Below are positions 6,054 through 7,723 of a DNA stretch of 7,723 nt, in pieces. Source of the stretch: Planctomycetota bacterium (GTDB taxonomy: Bacteria; Planctomycetota; UBA1135; GCA-002686595); NCBI GenBank assembly GCA_029259675.1, contig JAJDES010000218.1, positions 1 through 7,723 of the forward strand. The letters run 5' to 3'. Positions within the stretch are counted from its first letter, which is position 1. The number at the start of each line of letters is the position of its first letter. The notes beneath the pieces are model-generated. The model was given only the letters and a program-made list of their open reading frames with translations, searched no databases and was not told the DNA's origin. A program made the position numbers and the translations under genes.

Positions 6054-6326
6054 TTGGAACGGACGGATCGGAGCCGGATCCGTCCCCACTGGGAGTGGGC
6101 GTAGGTCGTCTTTGGGTGCTCTGTTCGGCCTGTGGTGTCGGGTGGGCCGCTGTCGGGCTGCTTTGGCGCCTCCCAAGCTGAGTCCGAGCATTCGAGTCGC
6201 CGCGCCGCTGGCGGGGGGCTCTCCGGGGTGTTCTAATTGCCGTTTGCAGCCCGGCTGATCGCCCGCTCGAATGAATGGGCGGACGTGCCCCCGGGCCTCG
6301 AGCGCAGTCGAAGTACACCCATTAGC
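6054..6326. other. Intergenic region between ispA and dxs
   Basis: This 273-bp region begins with two tandem hairpins (6061-6099), then GC-rich DNA without a recognised gene. Near dxs lie a weak hairpin (CGCCC 6260-6264 with GGGCG 6277-6281), a 19-residue ORF (6271-6330) and TACACC at 6314-6319, a possible -10 element. The terminator-like start and the distance suggest that dxs has its own promoter. Confidence 0.5.
6061..6099 (+). terminator. Tandem hairpins after ispA, likely terminator
   Basis: Seven bases after the ispA stop, GGACGGATC (6061-6069) pairs perfectly with GATCCGTCC (6077-6085) around a 7-base loop. Directly next to it, CCCACT (6085-6090) pairs with AGTGGG (6094-6099) around GGG. 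The two stems share base 6085, so they stack or compete by one pair. No strong T-run follows (only CTTT at 6110-6113), so termination may be imperfect or need a factor. Confidence 0.5.
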
Positions 6327-6330
6327 ATGA
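6271..6330 (+). CDS. Possible 19-residue leader peptide upstream of dxs
   Basis: An ATG at 6271 opens a 19-codon frame whose TGA (6328-6330) overlaps the dxs ATG (6327-6329) as ATGA. If translated it would couple dxs to its own translation. There is no clear ribosome binding site, and the short sequence (MNGRTCPRAS onward) has no run of one amino acid that would mark an attenuator. Chance overlap is quite possible. Confidence 0.15.
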   Translation: MNGRTCPRASSAVEVHPLA

Positions 6331-7723
6331 ATGAATCCAATTTGGATCCCGGGCCGGTCGGCCCAGCCTCGGTTGAGGCAAGCGGGAAACCCGCAGGTGG
6401 CTGGCTGAACTCGATCCAGAGTCCTGAGGATTTGAAGCGCGTTCCGCGCGAGGCGCTCACGGAAGTGTGCGGCGAACTGCGCGAATTCCTGCTGCAAACC
6501 GTGCAGGAAACCGGGGGGCACCTGGGCAGCAATCTGGGCGTTGTGGAGCTAACAACGGCACTGCATCGCGTGTTCGACTTTCGCCGCGACCGCTTGATTT
6601 GGGACGTCAGTCACCAGTGCTATCCGCACAAGGTTTTCACCGGTCGCCGCGATCAATTCGACAGCTTGCGCCAAACCGACGGATTGTGCGGCTTTACCGA
6701 TCCGCGCGAATCGCCCTACGATCTTTTTCACACGGGGCACGCCGGCACGAGCATCAGCTTGGGCTTGGGCTTGGCCAAGGCCTTGTCGCACGAGCCGAAT
6801 CGGCCCCACGTGGTCAGTGTCATCGGTGACGCAAGCTTGGGGGCGGGCGTGGCCTTCGAAGCGCTGAACCATGCCGGAGCTTCGGGCGAGCGCTTAATTG
6901 TTGTGCTCAACGACAATGAGTGGTCGATTTCAAAGTCTGTCGGGGCCCTGGCCCGTTACCTCTCGCGCATTCGCTCGGCACGCGTGGTGCAACGCGCCCA
7001 GGAAGAGATTCACGGTTTGCTGTCCGCCATCCCGCTCGTCGGCGATCGCGTTGAACGCACCTTGAGTCAAGTGCGTGAGGTCCTGCGCCACAGCATGGTT
7101 CAAGGTCACGTATTCGAAGAGCTGGGCGTGACCTATGTCGGTCCGCTCAACGGTCACGATGTGAATTACCTGGTCGAGAATTTTGAACGCGTAGCGAAAC
7201 TTGAGGGCGTTGTGCTTTTGCACACTCTGACCGAAAAGGGCAAGGGCCATCCGAATGCGCCGACGCATCCCGAGCGCGTGCACGGCGTGAAGGCCGCCGC
7301 TCCGAAGGTCAAAACAGAAACCCACAAGTTGCTGCCCAAGCAAGCGGAACAGTCCGAGGAACAGACTCCGGGTGCGCCCGAAATCAAGCCGAGTGCGCCC
7401 GCGGTCAGCTTCACTCAAGCTTTTGCAGCGTCGGTGTCGGAGCAAGCGGACAAGGACTTGCGCGTGCATGCCATCACGGCCGGCATGCCCTCGGGCACGG
7501 GCTTGACCGAATTCGCCAAGCGCTTTCCTTCTCGCTTCCACGATACGGGGATTACGGAACAGCACGCCGTGGCCTTCGCGGCCGGCTTGGCCAAGGGTGG
7601 GTTGCGACCTGTGGCTGCGATTTACTCGACCTTCCTGCAGCGCGGATACGATCAGTGCTTCCAAGAGGTTTGCTTGCAGGGTTTGCCGGTGCTCTTCGCC
7701 TTGGATCGCGCCGGGTTGGTGGG
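6327..7723 (+). CDS. dxs: 1-deoxy-D-xylulose-5-phosphate synthase, N-terminal part
   Basis: The gene runs off the right edge; 465 complete codons are visible. DXS joins pyruvate and glyceraldehyde 3-phosphate with thiamine diphosphate, the first step of the MEP isoprenoid pathway. Landmarks in order: GGHLGSN (H65), WDVSHQCYPHK, GHAGTSIS, the cofactor motif GDASLGAG (from G167) ending in LNDNEWSIS, GPLNGHD, TEKGKGH, then the second domain with TEQHAVAFAAGLA (catalytic Glu E411), IYSTFLQRGYDQ and ALDRAGLVG at the edge. Residues H65, E411 and the YSTFLQR and DRAG residues match the E. coli active site. GDA replaces the usual GDG, and NDNEWS replaces NDNEMS. The linker from H319 to S361 is about 15-20 residues longer than in E. 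coli and rich in Lys, Glu, Gln and Pro. The ATG at 6327 is taken as start; the frame is open to a TTG at 6237. No Shine-Dalgarno sequence is seen. Confidence 0.95.
   Translation, partial: MNESNLDPGPVGPASVEASGKPAGGWLNSIQSPEDLKRVPREALTEVCGELREFLLQTVQETGGHLGSNLGVVELTTALHRVFDFRRDRLIWDVSHQCYPHKVFTGRRDQFDSLRQTDGLCGFTDPRESPYDLFHTGHAGTSISLGLGLAKALSHEPNRPHVVSVIGDASLGAGVAFEALNHAGASGERLIVVLNDNEWSISKSVGALARYLSRIRSARVVQRAQEEIHGLLSAIPLVGDRVERTLSQVREVLRHSMVQGHVFEELGVTYVGPLNGHDVNYLVENFERVAKLEGVVLLHTLTEKGKGHPNAPTHPERVHGVKAAAPKVKTETHKLLPKQAEQSEEQTPGAPEIKPSAPAVSFTQAFAASVSEQADKDLRVHAITAGMPSGTGLTEFAKRFPSRFHDTGITEQHAVAFAAGLAKGGLRPVAAIYSTFLQRGYDQCFQEVCLQGLPVLFALDRAGLV

Noticed and set aside
6095..6181. GTG-initiated 28-residue ORF containing CSAC, with a CSNC in another frame further on, suggesting a frameshifted zinc ribbon.
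   Set aside because: It needs a frameshift, starts inside a hairpin and has no support beyond two Cys pairs.
5748..6521. 257-residue minus-strand ORF over the ispA end and dxs start.
   Set aside because: It is antisense to two well-supported genes and shows no recognisable family.
6930..7664. 244-residue minus-strand ORF within dxs.
   Set aside because: It is wholly antisense to conserved DXS sequence and is a shadow frame.

Overview
The window is a GC-rich bacterial chromosome segment (GC estimated by eye) that codes densely on both strands. No tRNA, rRNA, CRISPR array, insertion sequence or phage gene is visible. The DXS N-terminal half carries variants (WDVSHQ, GHAGTS, GDASLG) that I associate loosely with Planctomycetota-like lineages, and few genes have a clear Shine-Dalgarno sequence. 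I cannot place the organism firmly.

Left part (1-2790). A membrane protein gene, cut by the left edge, runs leftward from 408. A gene for a lipoprotein-type metal-dependent amidohydrolase (528-2213) runs rightward. The two are divergent and share a 119-bp control region. An OsmC/YhfA-like thiol protein gene (2380-2790) follows on the same strand.

Middle part (2791-4713). A 297-bp stretch without a convincing gene holds one GC-rich hairpin. A possible 54-residue protein gene (3088-3252) then overlaps, through ATGA, a PfkB/ribokinase-fold gene (3249-4172). All four usual functional signatures of that family are altered there, so it is probably a pseudokinase. It faces a convergent SixA-type histidine phosphatase gene (4201-4713) across 28 bp containing most of an inverted repeat.

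Right part (4714-7723). xseB (4873-5160) and an ispA-type prenyl diphosphate synthase gene (from 5157) overlap by 4 bp and form an operon. Tandem hairpins follow. dxs (6327 to the window edge) then encodes the first enzyme of the MEP isoprenoid pathway. IspA uses the C5 units that this pathway makes, so the right end is an isoprenoid block with exonuclease VII small subunit at its head, a gene order also known from gammaproteobacteria.

I found no clear new multi-gene system. The points most worth a second look are the degenerate PfkB protein with its overlapping small ORF, the four CTGGGC repeats in front of xseB, and the long charged linker in DXS.
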